DNA of 64,000 nucleotides from Pseudoflavonifractor gallinarum (GCF_014982855.1 NZ_JADCKF010000010.1:95539-159538); one strand, 5' to 3'; positions 1-8,254 are shown, numbered from the stretch's first letter. The notes: generated by a model not told the origin, from the letters alone. Numbers and translations are program-made.

Positions 1-2
1 TG

Positions 3-269
3 GAGCGGGTGCTCTTCGCCTGCGACGAGCTCACCGGGCTCATCGGTGCGGCCGCCCTCATGCGCCCCTCCAAGTCGGTGCAGGATATGGAGCTCTCCAG
101 CCTGAAGAAGAAGTTCAAGGACAAGAAGTTCGCCGCCGGCTGCTCCCGGGACGTGATCCGGCAGGGCGCGGAGCTGCTGGGCTGGGAGCTGGATACCCTG
201 CTGGACCGCACCCTCCAGGCCATGAAGGCCGGAGAGGCCGCCATCGAAGCCCAGTGTGCCGCGCTGTGA
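3..269 (+). CDS. C-terminal end of a probable HD-domain phosphohydrolase (5' truncated by window edge)
   Basis: Only the last 88 codons are in the window; the frame is open to the left edge. The visible part contains an ACDELTG motif followed by alternating Arg/Lys-rich helices and a KKFAAGCSRD segment. I recognise this arrangement from the C-terminal half of HDIG-type predicted metal-dependent phosphohydrolases, where the CDELTG stretch carries an acidic metal ligand. The HD dyad itself would lie outside the window. The gene ends with TGA that overlaps a GTG start of the next gene (GTGA at 266-269), suggesting translational coupling. The family call rests on this short tail and is moderate. 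Confidence 0.6.
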   Translation, partial: ERVLFACDELTGLIGAAALMRPSKSVQDMELSSLKKKFKDKKFAAGCSRDVIRQGAELLGWELDTLLDRTLQAMKAGEAAIEAQCAAL

Positions 270-1111
270 TCCCCGCGCCGCTGGAGTATCCGCCCTATAC
301 GGCCCAGCGGCTGTGCCCGGGGCTGTGGCACATCCAGGACGCCACGGCCGACCATCCGCCCGGGACGCAGCCGGACGGGAGCTTTCACAGCCCCTCCAGC
401 GTCTATGTGGTGGAGACCCCCAGCCAGGTCCTGGTCGTTGATCTGGGGCCGCCCTACCCGGGGCAGGCCCTGCGCGCCCTGGTGGACCGGATCGCCGGGG
501 GGCGCGCCATCCAGGTGGCCATCACCCACAACCACTTCGACCACATCGGCGCTCTGCGCCAGTTTGAGGACTGCCTCCACCATCTGCCCCAACGCGATCC
601 CATCCAGACGGCCGCCCCATCCCGCCTTCTCACCGGGGGCGAGTCTATCGCCCTGCCCCCCTATCACTTTCAGGTCCTGGCGGTTCCGGGACACACCCGG
701 GGGAGCCTCGCCTTCTACGAGCCGGAGCAGGGCTGGCTCTTCACCGGGGACGCCTTCGGCTCCAGCTATGTCTGGCTCCTCTTCCTCCCCGACGCTGTGG
801 AGGTCTACCGGGACACGCTGCGCCGGACCCTGGCGCTTCTGGGGGAGCGGGAGGATCTGCTCCTCCTGCCCGGGCACCGCTACCAGCAGCAGATCCTTCC
901 CGTCCCCGGGATCGATCCCCGCTCCCCCCGCAATCCCCGGCTGGGCCTCCCCTATCTCCGGGACATGCTCACCCTGAGCGAGCAGATTTTGGCCGGGACC
1001 GCCGCCTCCCGCCCCTTCCAGGCCTGCGGCCGGGAGGACCTGGCGGCCTACACCTACGGCCGGGCCGAGATCGACGCCCTGCTGCCCGGCCGTCCGCCGG
1101 TGGAGCTCTGA
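266..1111 (+). CDS. MBL-fold metallo-hydrolase
   Basis: This is a cytoplasmic metallo-beta-lactamase-fold hydrolase of about 281 residues with no signal peptide. The metal site is complete: an HNHFDH (HxHxDH) motif at about residues 88-93, a GHTRGS motif further on, the TGDAFGS aspartate that bridges the metals, and a late LPGH histidine. The substrate cannot be deduced; family members cleave thioesters, phosphodiesters or lactones. I start it at the GTG at 266, which overlaps the upstream stop as GTGA; an in-frame GTG at 254 is an alternative. It probably forms an operon with the HD-type gene upstream. Confidence 0.85.
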   Translation: MIPAPLEYPPYTAQRLCPGLWHIQDATADHPPGTQPDGSFHSPSSVYVVETPSQVLVVDLGPPYPGQALRALVDRIAGGRAIQVAITHNHFDHIGALRQFEDCLHHLPQRDPIQTAAPSRLLTGGESIALPPYHFQVLAVPGHTRGSLAFYEPEQGWLFTGDAFGSSYVWLLFLPDAVEVYRDTLRRTLALLGEREDLLLLPGHRYQQQILPVPGIDPRSPRNPRLGLPYLRDMLTLSEQILAGTAASRPFQACGREDLAAYTYGRAEIDALLPGRPPVEL

Positions 1112-1151
1112 ACTTTCACCAAATTTTAATCTTTCTTCCGCCCTCCCTCTG

Positions 1152-1180
1152 TTGCTTTTTCCCCATGGAACGGCTATACT
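1152..1180 (+). promoter_or_regulatory. Promoter for the 1231-3018 gene
   Basis: TTGCTT at 1152-1157, a 17-base spacer and TATACT at 1175-1180 fit a vegetative sigma-70/sigma-A promoter. A ribosome binding site (AGAAGGAGA, 1215-1223) follows upstream of the TTG start at 1231. Confidence 0.7.
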
Positions 1181-1230
1181 AAGGAGTATTCGCACCGGAA
1201 CTTTTTGGTACAACAGAAGGAGAATGTATT

Positions 1231-3018
1231 TTGAATCAGTCAGCAAACGGCAAAAAACGTCGTTCCCCCCGCAGTAAAGCGGGAAAGATCCTCTTGAATC
1301 TGGTGGTCACCCTGGTGGTGGGTCTGGTCTATTTCTACGTGTCCCTGCCCGCCCTCAACCCCCAGTCCGGTGATTTTTACAGCTTCATCGGCCTGCTGTG
1401 CATCACCTATGTCATCTCGGCCCTGATCACCTCCGGCTTCTCGTCGGGTCTGGACCAGGCCGCCATGCCCAAGGAGCACTTCAAGGAGTATTTCCGCTTC
1501 ATCAAGCAGCAGTGTCTCCCCATCGGCGTGCTGTTCCTGGCCCTGATCGCCGTGGCCCTGGTGGGCCAGGTCATCTCCATGCCCATCTTCCGGGCGGGGG
1601 CCTACCGGGATCTGCTGACCGTGGAGACCGGCGACTTCGCCAAGGAGATCACCCAGATCTCCTTCGACGAGATCCCCACCCTGGACAAGGACTCGGCCAA
1701 TTACCTGGGTGACCGGCAGATGGGTACCCTCAGCGACATGGTCAGCCAGTTTGACTACTCCAACGAGTCCACCCAGATCAACTACCAGGGCCGCCCGGTC
1801 CGCGTGGCCCCCATCGCCTACGCCGACCTCATCAAGTGGTTCACCAACCGCACCCAGGGCCTGCCCGCCTATGTGGTGGTGGACATGGTGACCCAGGAGG
1901 CCAAGGTGGTGCGCCTCTCCGAGGGGATGAAGTACTCCTTCTCCGAGCCCCTCAACCGCAACGTCATGCGCCACCTGCGCTTCTCCTATCCCACCTACAT
2001 GTTCGATACCCCCCGCTTTGAGATCGACGAGGAGGGCACGCCCTACTGGATCGCCCCCCGGATCATCAAGACCATCGGTCTCTTCGGCGGCACCGACACC
2101 AAGGGTGCAGTGCTGATGAACGCCATCACCGGCGAGTGTCAGTACTATGAGGAGGTCCCCTCCTGGGTGGACAATGTCTGCAACCCCAACCTCATCATGG
2201 AGCAGTATAACTACCACGGAACGCTGGTCAACGGCTTCATCAACTCCATCTTCGGTCAGCGGGATGTGACGGTGGTCACCCAGGGCTACAACTACATCGC
2301 CCTCAACGACGACGTGTACATGTACACCGGCGTCACCTCCATCAACTCCGACCAGTCCAACCTGGGCTTCCTGCTCTCCAACCAGCGCACCAAGGAGACC
2401 AAGTTCTACAAGGCCCCCGGCGCCACCGAGGAGGCGGCCAAGGCCTCCGCCCAGGGCGTGGTGCAGGACCTGGGCTACACGGCCACCTTCCCCCTGCTCC
2501 TCAACATCGCCGATGAGCCCACCTATTTCATCCCCCTCAAGGACGCCGCCAACCTGGTCAAGAGCTATGCCATGGTCAACGTGGCCCGGTATGACATCGT
2601 GGCCACCGGCAGCTCGGTCACGGCCTGTGAGCAGCAGTATATCCAGCTCCTGGCCCAGAAGGGGGTCACCTCAGAGGAGGAGCTGCCCCAGACCCAGGTC
2701 AGCGGCGTGATCGCGGAGATCCGCTCGGCGGTCCTGGACGGAAATACCTACTATTTCCTCCGTCTGGAGGGCGATGAGACCTTCTACACCGTGTCGGCTG
2801 CCCAGAATCCCACCGCTGTGATCCTCAACGTGGGCGATACGGTCACCATCCAGCACGAGATCCGGGAGGGCGCCTCCGACATTCTGAGCGGCTCCTCGGT
2901 CACGCTGGACCGCAGGGGCGACGGCGCTGCCGTCCCCGTGGTGCCCTCCGCCGTTCCCGCCCTTCCCCAGCCCAGCGAAACGCCTGCCGTGGAGGAATCC
3001 ATCCCTCCCGCAGCGTGA
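1231..3018 (+). CDS. Membrane-anchored protein of unknown function, large extracytoplasmic domain
   Basis: This is a 595-residue protein. A basic N-terminus (KKRRSPRSK) is followed by three hydrophobic segments at roughly residues 18-40, 47-68 and 90-113. A soluble domain of about 400 residues follows, rich in aromatic residues and Thr/Ser, ending in a Pro/Ala/Ser-rich tail. I do not recognise catalytic motifs and assign no function; the topology suggests that the large domain faces the cell exterior. Translation starts at TTG 1231, chosen because AGAAGGAGA sits eight bases upstream; an ATG at 1224 is out of frame. The gene stands alone between its own promoter and a strong terminator. Confidence 0.8.
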   Translation: MNQSANGKKRRSPRSKAGKILLNLVVTLVVGLVYFYVSLPALNPQSGDFYSFIGLLCITYVISALITSGFSSGLDQAAMPKEHFKEYFRFIKQQCLPIGVLFLALIAVALVGQVISMPIFRAGAYRDLLTVETGDFAKEITQISFDEIPTLDKDSANYLGDRQMGTLSDMVSQFDYSNESTQINYQGRPVRVAPIAYADLIKWFTNRTQGLPAYVVVDMVTQEAKVVRLSEGMKYSFSEPLNRNVMRHLRFSYPTYMFDTPRFEIDEEGTPYWIAPRIIKTIGLFGGTDTKGAVLMNAITGECQYYEEVPSWVDNVCNPNLIMEQYNYHGTLVNGFINSIFGQRDVTVVTQGYNYIALNDDVYMYTGVTSINSDQSNLGFLLSNQRTKETKFYKAPGATEEAAKASAQGVVQDLGYTATFPLLLNIADEPTYFIPLKDAANLVKSYAMVNVARYDIVATGSSVTACEQQYIQLLAQKGVTSEEELPQTQVSGVIAEIRSAVLDGNTYYFLRLEGDETFYTVSAAQNPTAVILNVGDTVTIQHEIREGASDILSGSSVTLDRRGDGAAVPVVPSAVPALPQPSETPAVEESIPPAA

Positions 3019-3042
3019 TCCTCTTCTAGTTCCAAGCATATT

Positions 3043-3083
3043 AGCCCCGTCCGATTCTGAAGAACCGGACGGGGCTGTGTTTT
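3043..3083 (+). terminator. Rho-independent terminator
   Basis: An 11-bp GC stem (AGCCCCGTCCG paired with CGGACGGGGCT) is followed by GTGTTTTA. It lies 25 bases after the stop of the 1231-3018 gene. Confidence 0.85.
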
Positions 3084-3135
3084 ATCCGCCCATCCCGGCA
3101 TAGGATAGAGTAAATCAGGATGGGAGGCCGCGCCG

Positions 3136-4197
3136 ATGGAGACCATCTCGCTGTGTATGATCGTAAAAAATGAGGAGGCCGTACTGGAACGCTGTCTGAA
3201 CAGCGCCCGGGGGATCTGGGACGAGCTGATCGTGGTAGACACCGGTTCCCAGGACCGGACGCGGGAGATCGCCGCCCGCTTTACCGACCAGGTCCTCTCC
3301 TTCCCCTGGCAGGACGATTTCTCTGCCGCACGCAATGCTTCCTTTGAACGGGCCTCCGGCTCCTACTGTATGTGGCTGGACGCGGACGACGTGCTGCTCC
3401 CGGAGGACCGGGACGCCTTTCTCGCCGTGAAGGAACAGGACCTGCCCGAGGCCGATGTGGTCATGGCCCGCTATCAGACTCTGGACGCGGACGGGGCCCC
3501 CGTCCTCTCCTATTACCGGGAGCGCATCGTGCGCAACGTGCCCTGGCTGCGCTGGAGCGGCGCGGTCCACGAGGCCATCCCACCGCTGGGCCGCGTGGTA
3601 TACACCGAGGCGGCCGTCACCCACCGGAAGGAGCGCCCCGGCGATCCGGACCGGAATCTGCGCATCCTGGAGGGGCTGCGCGCCTCCGGGCGCAACCTCT
3701 CCCCCCGGGAACAGTTCTACTATGGCCGGGAGCTCTACGAGCACGGCCGCTATGAGGACGCCGTACAGGAGCTGGAGCTCTTTCTGACCGTAGGCTGGGG
3801 CTGGCGGGAGAACAATCTGGAGGCCTGCCGGGTCCTATCGGCCTGTTACAGCGCCCTGCACCGCCCCCGCTGTGCCCTGCGCGCCCTGCTGGAGTCCCTG
3901 GCCTTTGATTCGCCCCGGGCCGAGATCTGCTGTGACCTGGGCAATTTCTTTCTGGAGCGGGAGGATTACCGCTCTGCCATCCGCTGGTATGAGCAGGCCC
4001 TCTCCTGTACCCGGGACGACCGCTCGGGCGCCTTTGTCCGGCCGGACTGCTACGGCTATCTCCCCGCCATGCAGCTGTGCGTCTGTTACCACCGTCTGGG
4101 GGAGCGGGAGCAGGCTGCGGCCTGGAACGAGCGGGCCGGGGCATTCCGGCCGGACGATCCGGCGGTCCTGCGCAACCGCGCCTTTTTTGCGGGCTGA
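3136..4197 (+). CDS. Glycosyltransferase family 2 with C-terminal TPR-like repeats
   Basis: This 353-residue protein begins with a GT-A glycosyltransferase domain: ISLCMIVKNEE start, VVDTGSQDRT nucleotide-binding motif near residue 37, and an LDADDV (DxD) motif near residue 83 for metal and sugar-nucleotide binding. From about residue 190 it changes to helix-turn-helix pairs typical of tetratricopeptide repeats. TPR-tailed GT2 enzymes are widespread in clostridia and often modify peptides or surface proteins, but the acceptor here cannot be read. No transmembrane segment is visible. GGGAGG lies about ten bases before the ATG. It converges on the penicillin-binding protein gene. Confidence 0.85.
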   Translation: METISLCMIVKNEEAVLERCLNSARGIWDELIVVDTGSQDRTREIAARFTDQVLSFPWQDDFSAARNASFERASGSYCMWLDADDVLLPEDRDAFLAVKEQDLPEADVVMARYQTLDADGAPVLSYYRERIVRNVPWLRWSGAVHEAIPPLGRVVYTEAAVTHRKERPGDPDRNLRILEGLRASGRNLSPREQFYYGRELYEHGRYEDAVQELELFLTVGWGWRENNLEACRVLSACYSALHRPRCALRALLESLAFDSPRAEICCDLGNFFLEREDYRSAIRWYEQALSCTRDDRSGAFVRPDCYGYLPAMQLCVCYHRLGEREQAAAWNERAGAFRPDDPAVLRNRAFFAG

Positions 4198-4213
4198 GCA
4201 CCCAAATACAAAA

Positions 4214-4242
4214 AGCCGGTCCGGAATATTTCCGGACCGGCT
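4214..4242. terminator. Hairpin 1 of a split, near-duplicated terminator
   Basis: The stem AGCCGGTCCGGA pairs with TCCGGACCGGCT. On the minus strand it is followed by TTTTTG, so it can terminate transcripts of the penicillin-binding protein gene. A near-identical hairpin lies at 4466-4495, and the repeat element sits between them. Confidence 0.7.
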
Positions 4243-4273
4243 AAAGTGTGTTTCTGCGTTTTGTGCTGCAAGA

Positions 4274-4464
4274 GCCTCGCAGAGTTCCGCCGTCCACAGA
4301 CGGCGGAAGAAGGTCAAAATCGTGTTTTCCGGCGGCGTGTACGTCGGAAAACACTCCCCTCAGGCCGCAAGTGTGCGAGCGCCAGCGAGTGCGCGCAGCG
4401 GACTGCATCCCCTCGAAAAAATGCCTGCATTTTTGAGAAGCGTGTCGAACGTGTTCGACACGCT
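4274..4464 (+). repeat. Interspersed multi-hairpin repeat, copy A
   Basis: This is a copy of a repeat of about 190 bp also found at 54167-54341, 59827-60020 (inverted) and 62643-62930. Shared blocks in order are: GCCTCGCAGAGTTCCGCCGT with its CAGACGGCGGA partner; a tTTTCC..GGAAAA hairpin; CAGGCCGCAAGTGTGCGAGC; a CTCGAAAAAATGC/GCATTTTTGAG hairpin; AAGCG; and a final GTGTCGAAC/GTTCGACAC stem. It carries no plausible protein gene. It lies between convergent genes. Confidence 0.8.
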
Positions 4465-4465
4465 G

Positions 4466-4500
4466 AGCCGGTCCGGAGAAAACTCCGGACCGGCTCTTTT
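4466..4500 (+). terminator. Hairpin 2 of the split terminator
   Basis: A 13-bp stem (AGCCGGTCCGGAG with CTCCGGACCGGCT) is followed by CTTTT on the plus strand. It abuts the stop codon of the minus-strand penicillin-binding protein gene. Confidence 0.75.
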
Positions 4501-5870
4501 CAATATCCGTTGACGATGGCATCCAGCACTTTGGAGGCCACAGCTCCGGCGGTGTCGGAGCCGCTGCTTCCCTCCTCCACCAGGACCACGAAGGCATAGG
4601 GGGCGTCCTCGTTGCGGAGAAAACCCGCAAACCAGGTGTTGGGGGCCTTGCCGCCACCCACCTCCCCTGTGCCCGACTTGGCGCAGATGTCCATGTTGGG
4701 GAAACGGCTGCTGCCATAGGTCTGGGCCACATTGTTGGCCATCATATCCGCCAGACGGCTGGCGGTGTCCCGGTCCACCAGAGAGGCGGTCTGTTTTTTC
4801 AGGTAGAAGGACGCGGGGGTACCCAGCGGGGTCTCCGTCTTCTGGATGAGCTGGGGGACGGCAGCCTTCCCGCCGTTTGCCACTGCTCCCATCCACACCA
4901 TCATGGCGCAGGGGTTGACCAGGTCGTTATACTGTCCCACACCGGCCCAGCCCAGCTGGTTGGGGGTGGTCCCCACGTCAAAGCGGCCTGCCGCCGTGGG
5001 GATCCCGTTTACCTTGTACTGGCTGGTCAGTCCGGCCTGGGTCACATAGCGCTCCATGGTCTCCGCGCCCAATTCGGCGGCCAGCTGGCCGAACACCCCG
5101 TTGCAGGAATTGGCAAAGGCCCCGTAGATGTCCATCTCCCCATGTGCGTGGGGACAGGTGATGACCTCGCCCCCCACCTGGGTGGAGCCTGTACAGGTAA
5201 AGGTCCGGCTGAACAGATCGGGGATCTCCTCAATGGCGGCTGTCAGGGTCACCGTCTTGAAAATGGAGCCCGGCGTAAAGGTCCCCGAGAGAAAGCGGTT
5301 CAGGTAGACCCCGTCATAGCGCTCGTCCCCCTCCTCAATCACCGGCGGATTGGCCGGGTCAAAGCTGGGCGAGGAGACCATGCACACGATCTCTCCGGTC
5401 TTGTAGTTGTAGACGCCCACCGTCCCCTTTTTCCCGCCCAGGGCCTGGTAGGCGATGTAGTTGTAGCGGGCGTCCAGGGTGAGGTAGAGGTCGTTTCCCT
5501 CGCCCAGGGGGCTGTATGCGCCGGTGAGCAGATTGTAGCCCGAGAGCTTATCCGCAAAGGCCACCAGCGCGCCGGTGCCGATGTTGCCCGACGGGTCGCC
5601 CACCGCATGGAGGGTGGCCTCCCGCACAGTGGCATTGTCGTAATAGCGGCGGTTTCCCGCCTCGTCCACCCAGGAGAGCACATCGCCGTCCCGGTCCAGG
5701 ACCCGCCCCACGGCCAGCTGTCCCTGGCTGTTGTAGAGATGGCGGTTGGCGGCGAAGCCCGCCCAGCGTCCGCCGCTGAGCGCAAAGCGCACGCAGAACA
5801 GTCCCAGGCCCAGCAGCATGGCCAGGGCCAGCAGAAGGCAGACTACCGCCCGTTTTTCAATCTTCTTCAT
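4500..5870 (-). CDS. Penicillin-binding protein, class B transpeptidase (FtsI/PbpA type)
   Basis: This 456-residue D,D-transpeptidase would cross-link peptidoglycan outside the membrane. One transmembrane helix lies at about residues 8-32. All three penicillin-binding motifs are present: TPGSIFK (S202, K205), SCN (S255-N257) and KSGTG (K398). It is shorter than typical class B proteins and has a small N-terminal dimerisation region, like the PbpA proteins of actinobacteria and clostridia that pair with an FtsW/RodA partner. It starts at ATG 5870, overlapping the end of the FHA-FtsW gene by 14 bases. The pair forms a polymerase-transpeptidase unit for elongation, division or spore cortex; which one cannot be told. 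Confidence 0.92.
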   Translation of the reverse strand: MKKIEKRAVVCLLLALAMLLGLGLFCVRFALSGGRWAGFAANRHLYNSQGQLAVGRVLDRDGDVLSWVDEAGNRRYYDNATVREATLHAVGDPSGNIGTGALVAFADKLSGYNLLTGAYSPLGEGNDLYLTLDARYNYIAYQALGGKKGTVGVYNYKTGEIVCMVSSPSFDPANPPVIEEGDERYDGVYLNRFLSGTFTPGSIFKTVTLTAAIEEIPDLFSRTFTCTGSTQVGGEVITCPHAHGEMDIYGAFANSCNGVFGQLAAELGAETMERYVTQAGLTSQYKVNGIPTAAGRFDVGTTPNQLGWAGVGQYNDLVNPCAMMVWMGAVANGGKAAVPQLIQKTETPLGTPASFYLKKQTASLVDRDTASRLADMMANNVAQTYGSSRFPNMDICAKSGTGEVGGGKAPNTWFAGFLRNEDAPYAFVVLVEEGSSGSDTAGAVASKVLDAIVNGY

Positions 5871-7746
5871 CGTCCGCCTCCGCTCCGTATCCGCCGTATC
5901 CGGGCCCAAAGTCAAAATCAAAGTCCACCAGATCCTCGTCCTCTCCGGTGGGGATCACTCTGCTCCGGCCCCGGGTGGAGCGGCGGGCCAGGTGCTCCTG
6001 CCGCTCAGGGCCCTTTCTCCGCCCGGGCAGGCGGATGGCAAAGCTGGCGTTCTGCCGGGTGTCGGTAGCCTTCAGGAAGGCCAGCAGGCCCCAGGACGAG
6101 AGCATGGAGGAGCCGCCGTTGGACACGAACGGGAAGGTCACGCCGGTCAGCGGCAGGATGTCCACCGCGCCCAGCACGTTCAGCGCCGTCTGGAACACCA
6201 TCATGGAGGTGGCCGCACAGGCGGCAATGATATAAAAGCTGGACCGCCCCGCCCGGCAGGCCCGCACCGCAAAGACCGCCAGGGTCAGGATACAGCACAC
6301 CGCCAGGACGGCGATGACGAGGCCCCACTCCTCGCAGAGCATGCCGAACACCAGATCGGTGTCGGCGGCCGGGACCCGGTAGAGCCAGCCCCGGCCTGGT
6401 CCCACGCCCACCAGACCGCCGGAGGCCGCCGCCGACATGGTGCGGGTCTGCTGAAAGCCTCCGTCCGAGGCGTACTGCCAGGCGTGCCCCCAGGTGGCAA
6501 AGCGCCGCAGGATGTAGGGTTTGAGGGAGAGCAGCATGAACCCGCCGAAGACGGCCGCGCCGCAGATGAGGGCCAGGGTGGCCCAGTCTCCGGAGCGGAG
6601 ATAGGCGATCACCAGGAAGGTGATGAAAAAGATGGCCGCGGTGCCAAAGTCGCTCATCAGCGCCAGGCAGCCCATACAGGCTCCGGTCAGGACGATGAAC
6701 AGGCCCAGGTTCCGCTTCCGGAAGAGGCGCTCCAGCGTGGCGGCCCCGGCAAAGATGTAGCAGATCTTGGCCACCTCCGAGGGCTGGAAGGAGATGCCGC
6801 CGATGCTGATCCAGTTGGCCGCGCCGTATTTCACCTGCCCCACCACCAGGGACAGACCCAGCAGGCAGATGGCCCCCACCGCCATGACCCAGCGGATCTT
6901 CTTCACCCGCTCCAGGTCCCGGAGAAAGATCCCCAGCACCAGGAAGAGCACCAGCCCCAGCAGCATGGCGGCCAGTTGCTTGAAGAGGGCGTGGGGCGCG
7001 GAGGACGCGGTCACCGACAGGGACAGGGTACACAGGAAAAAGGCAATGAGCTCCATCTCAAAGCCCACTCGCCGCAGTGCCCGCAGGGTGAGGAAGTAGA
7101 TCCACATCAGAGCGGTCAGCGTAAAGAAGGCCAGGGGCAGGGAGACCTCGGCCTCCTCCCCCGCCGCTACCACCAGCTGGAGGGCGGCCAGGACCTGAAA
7201 GACCGTCAGGAGCACCAGCGGCCCCCAGGGCGAGGAGGGCTTCTCCACCCTCCGGCGGCGCTGCCGCCGCTCCTCCTGCTCCTCCTGGGAGACCGGCAGC
7301 AGCACGGTCTCCACTCCGCCCAGGCTGAGCACGTCACCAAAGGTCACCGGCGCGCTGCCCTGGACCGGCTTTCCATTGACCCGTACCCCGCCCTTGGAGT
7401 CCAGGTCGTGGACGGTCCAGGTGTCATCCTCGGCACGGATCAGCGCCGCGTGCTGGCGGGAGACCACCGGGTAGTTGAGCACTACGTCCGAGGACTTTCC
7501 CCGCCCCAGAATGTTCTCCCAGTGGGTCAGGGGCTCCTCCGCCCCGTTGGGCAGGGTCAGGTAGGCCCACACCTCCGGCAGATGGGGGACCTTTAACAGG
7601 GAGCGGATGGCCCCGGCCAGAATCCCCAGCGCCAGCACCGGGAACACAAAGCGGACCACCGAGGTAAACCAGGCTGCCAGCATGGGATAACGGGCCGGCA
7701 GCGTCAAAAACGCATGGATCAGATCCTGCGGCTGTGATAAAAGCAA
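5857..7746 (-). CDS. FtsW/RodA/SpoVE-family glycosyltransferase with N-terminal FHA domain
   Basis: The N-terminal part has one transmembrane helix (about residues 25-45), then a forkhead-associated domain at about 75-140 with the ILGRGKSSDV and SRQHA phosphothreonine-binding motifs. A Glu/Arg-rich linker leads into about ten transmembrane helices of the SEDS family, including the signature ANWISIGGISFQPSE. SEDS proteins polymerise lipid II into glycan strands. The FHA domain suggests control by a Ser/Thr kinase, by analogy with actinobacterial systems. The C-terminal tail is highly acidic. I choose the TTG at 7746, eight bases after AGGAGG; a TTG at 7776 is possible but would leave almost no leader behind the promoter. 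Confidence 0.88.
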   Translation of the reverse strand: MLLSQPQDLIHAFLTLPARYPMLAAWFTSVVRFVFPVLALGILAGAIRSLLKVPHLPEVWAYLTLPNGAEEPLTHWENILGRGKSSDVVLNYPVVSRQHAALIRAEDDTWTVHDLDSKGGVRVNGKPVQGSAPVTFGDVLSLGGVETVLLPVSQEEQEERRQRRRRVEKPSSPWGPLVLLTVFQVLAALQLVVAAGEEAEVSLPLAFFTLTALMWIYFLTLRALRRVGFEMELIAFFLCTLSLSVTASSAPHALFKQLAAMLLGLVLFLVLGIFLRDLERVKKIRWVMAVGAICLLGLSLVVGQVKYGAANWISIGGISFQPSEVAKICYIFAGAATLERLFRKRNLGLFIVLTGACMGCLALMSDFGTAAIFFITFLVIAYLRSGDWATLALICGAAVFGGFMLLSLKPYILRRFATWGHAWQYASDGGFQQTRTMSAAASGGLVGVGPGRGWLYRVPAADTDLVFGMLCEEWGLVIAVLAVCCILTLAVFAVRACRAGRSSFYIIAACAATSMMVFQTALNVLGAVDILPLTGVTFPFVSNGGSSMLSSWGLLAFLKATDTRQNASFAIRLPGRRKGPERQEHLARRSTRGRSRVIPTGEDEDLVDFDFDFGPGYGGYGAEADDEED

Positions 7747-7790
7747 TGCGACATCCTCCTTTTTAACGGAATCCAAAGGGATTGCCTCCT

Positions 7791-7818
7791 ATTATACCAC
7801 AACTTTTTCCCCGCGCAA
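7791..7818 (-). promoter_or_regulatory. Promoter of the FtsW-PBP operon
   Basis: On the minus strand TTGCGC (7818-7813), a 16-base spacer and TATAAT (7796-7791) precede the operon. The expected start of transcription falls on the first AGGAGG, which supports the downstream TTG start at 7746. Confidence 0.6.
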
Positions 7819-7896
7819 ATCGGCCCGTTTTGCCCCCCCGCTCCGGGCAGCCGGAGTCCCCCCTCCGATTTCTCCGGGGGAATTTCAAAAAAACGG

Positions 7897-7924
7897 TTGA
7901 CTTTTCTTGGATTTGTATTATACT
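7897..7924 (+). promoter_or_regulatory. Promoter of the glycine cleavage operon
   Basis: TTGACT at 7897-7902, a 16-base spacer and TATACT at 7919-7924 lie upstream of the riboswitch leader. The surrounding DNA is distinctly AT-rich compared with the genes on either side. Confidence 0.75.
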
Positions 7925-7984
7925 TATAAGTACAAAATAAAACTCAATAGTTTAAACTCCTTATATTGAAAAATTCTATATCGT

Positions 7985-8156
7985 TCGGATGACATGACCG
8001 AGAGAGTGCGAGGACAGTCGCCGCCGAAGGGGAATCAGAAAATCTCTCAGGCAAACGGATCGGCCATTGACGAGACTCTGGAAAGCGTGGAAGTTTTTTC
8101 CTCGCACCGAAGATGCAACCTCATCTATGTGAGGGAAACTTTCAGGTTATGACAGA
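7985..8156 (+). promoter_or_regulatory. Glycine riboswitch, tandem aptamers (gcvT leader)
   Basis: The leader of gcvT carries the conserved glycine-aptamer elements twice. The first unit (about 7985-8070) has GCCGCCGAAGGGG and CTCTCAGGCAAA; the second (about 8075-8156) has CACCGAAGATGCAACC, GGGAAACTTTCAGG and a closing GACAGAG. This is the classical two-aptamer arrangement in front of glycine cleavage genes, where glycine binding switches the operon on. A terminator follows immediately. Exact helix boundaries were not computed. Confidence 0.88.
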
Positions 8157-8184
8157 GCGTATAGCATTTGCTATGCGCTTTTTT
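8157..8184 (+). terminator. Riboswitch-controlled terminator
   Basis: The stem GCGTATAGC pairs with GCTATGCGC around a short loop and is followed by TTTTTTC. It lies between the second glycine aptamer and gcvT and is the expression platform. Confidence 0.85.
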
Positions 8185-8254
8185 CATACCATTCAGTAAC
8201 CGTCAGTATAATTTCTAATTTTTCTAGTTTACATTATCACAGGAGGTCATGATC

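Noticed and set aside
3136..4197. Long open frames antisense to and overlapping many genes (here and throughout the window)
   Set aside because: High GC in third positions makes antisense and shifted frames stay open. They lack ribosome sites, have biased Arg/Pro/Gly/His-rich composition and are explained by the real genes.
4274..4464. Insertion sequence or transposase remnant in the interspersed repeats
   Set aside because: No open frame resembling a transposase is present in any of the four copies and there are no clear terminal inverted repeats.
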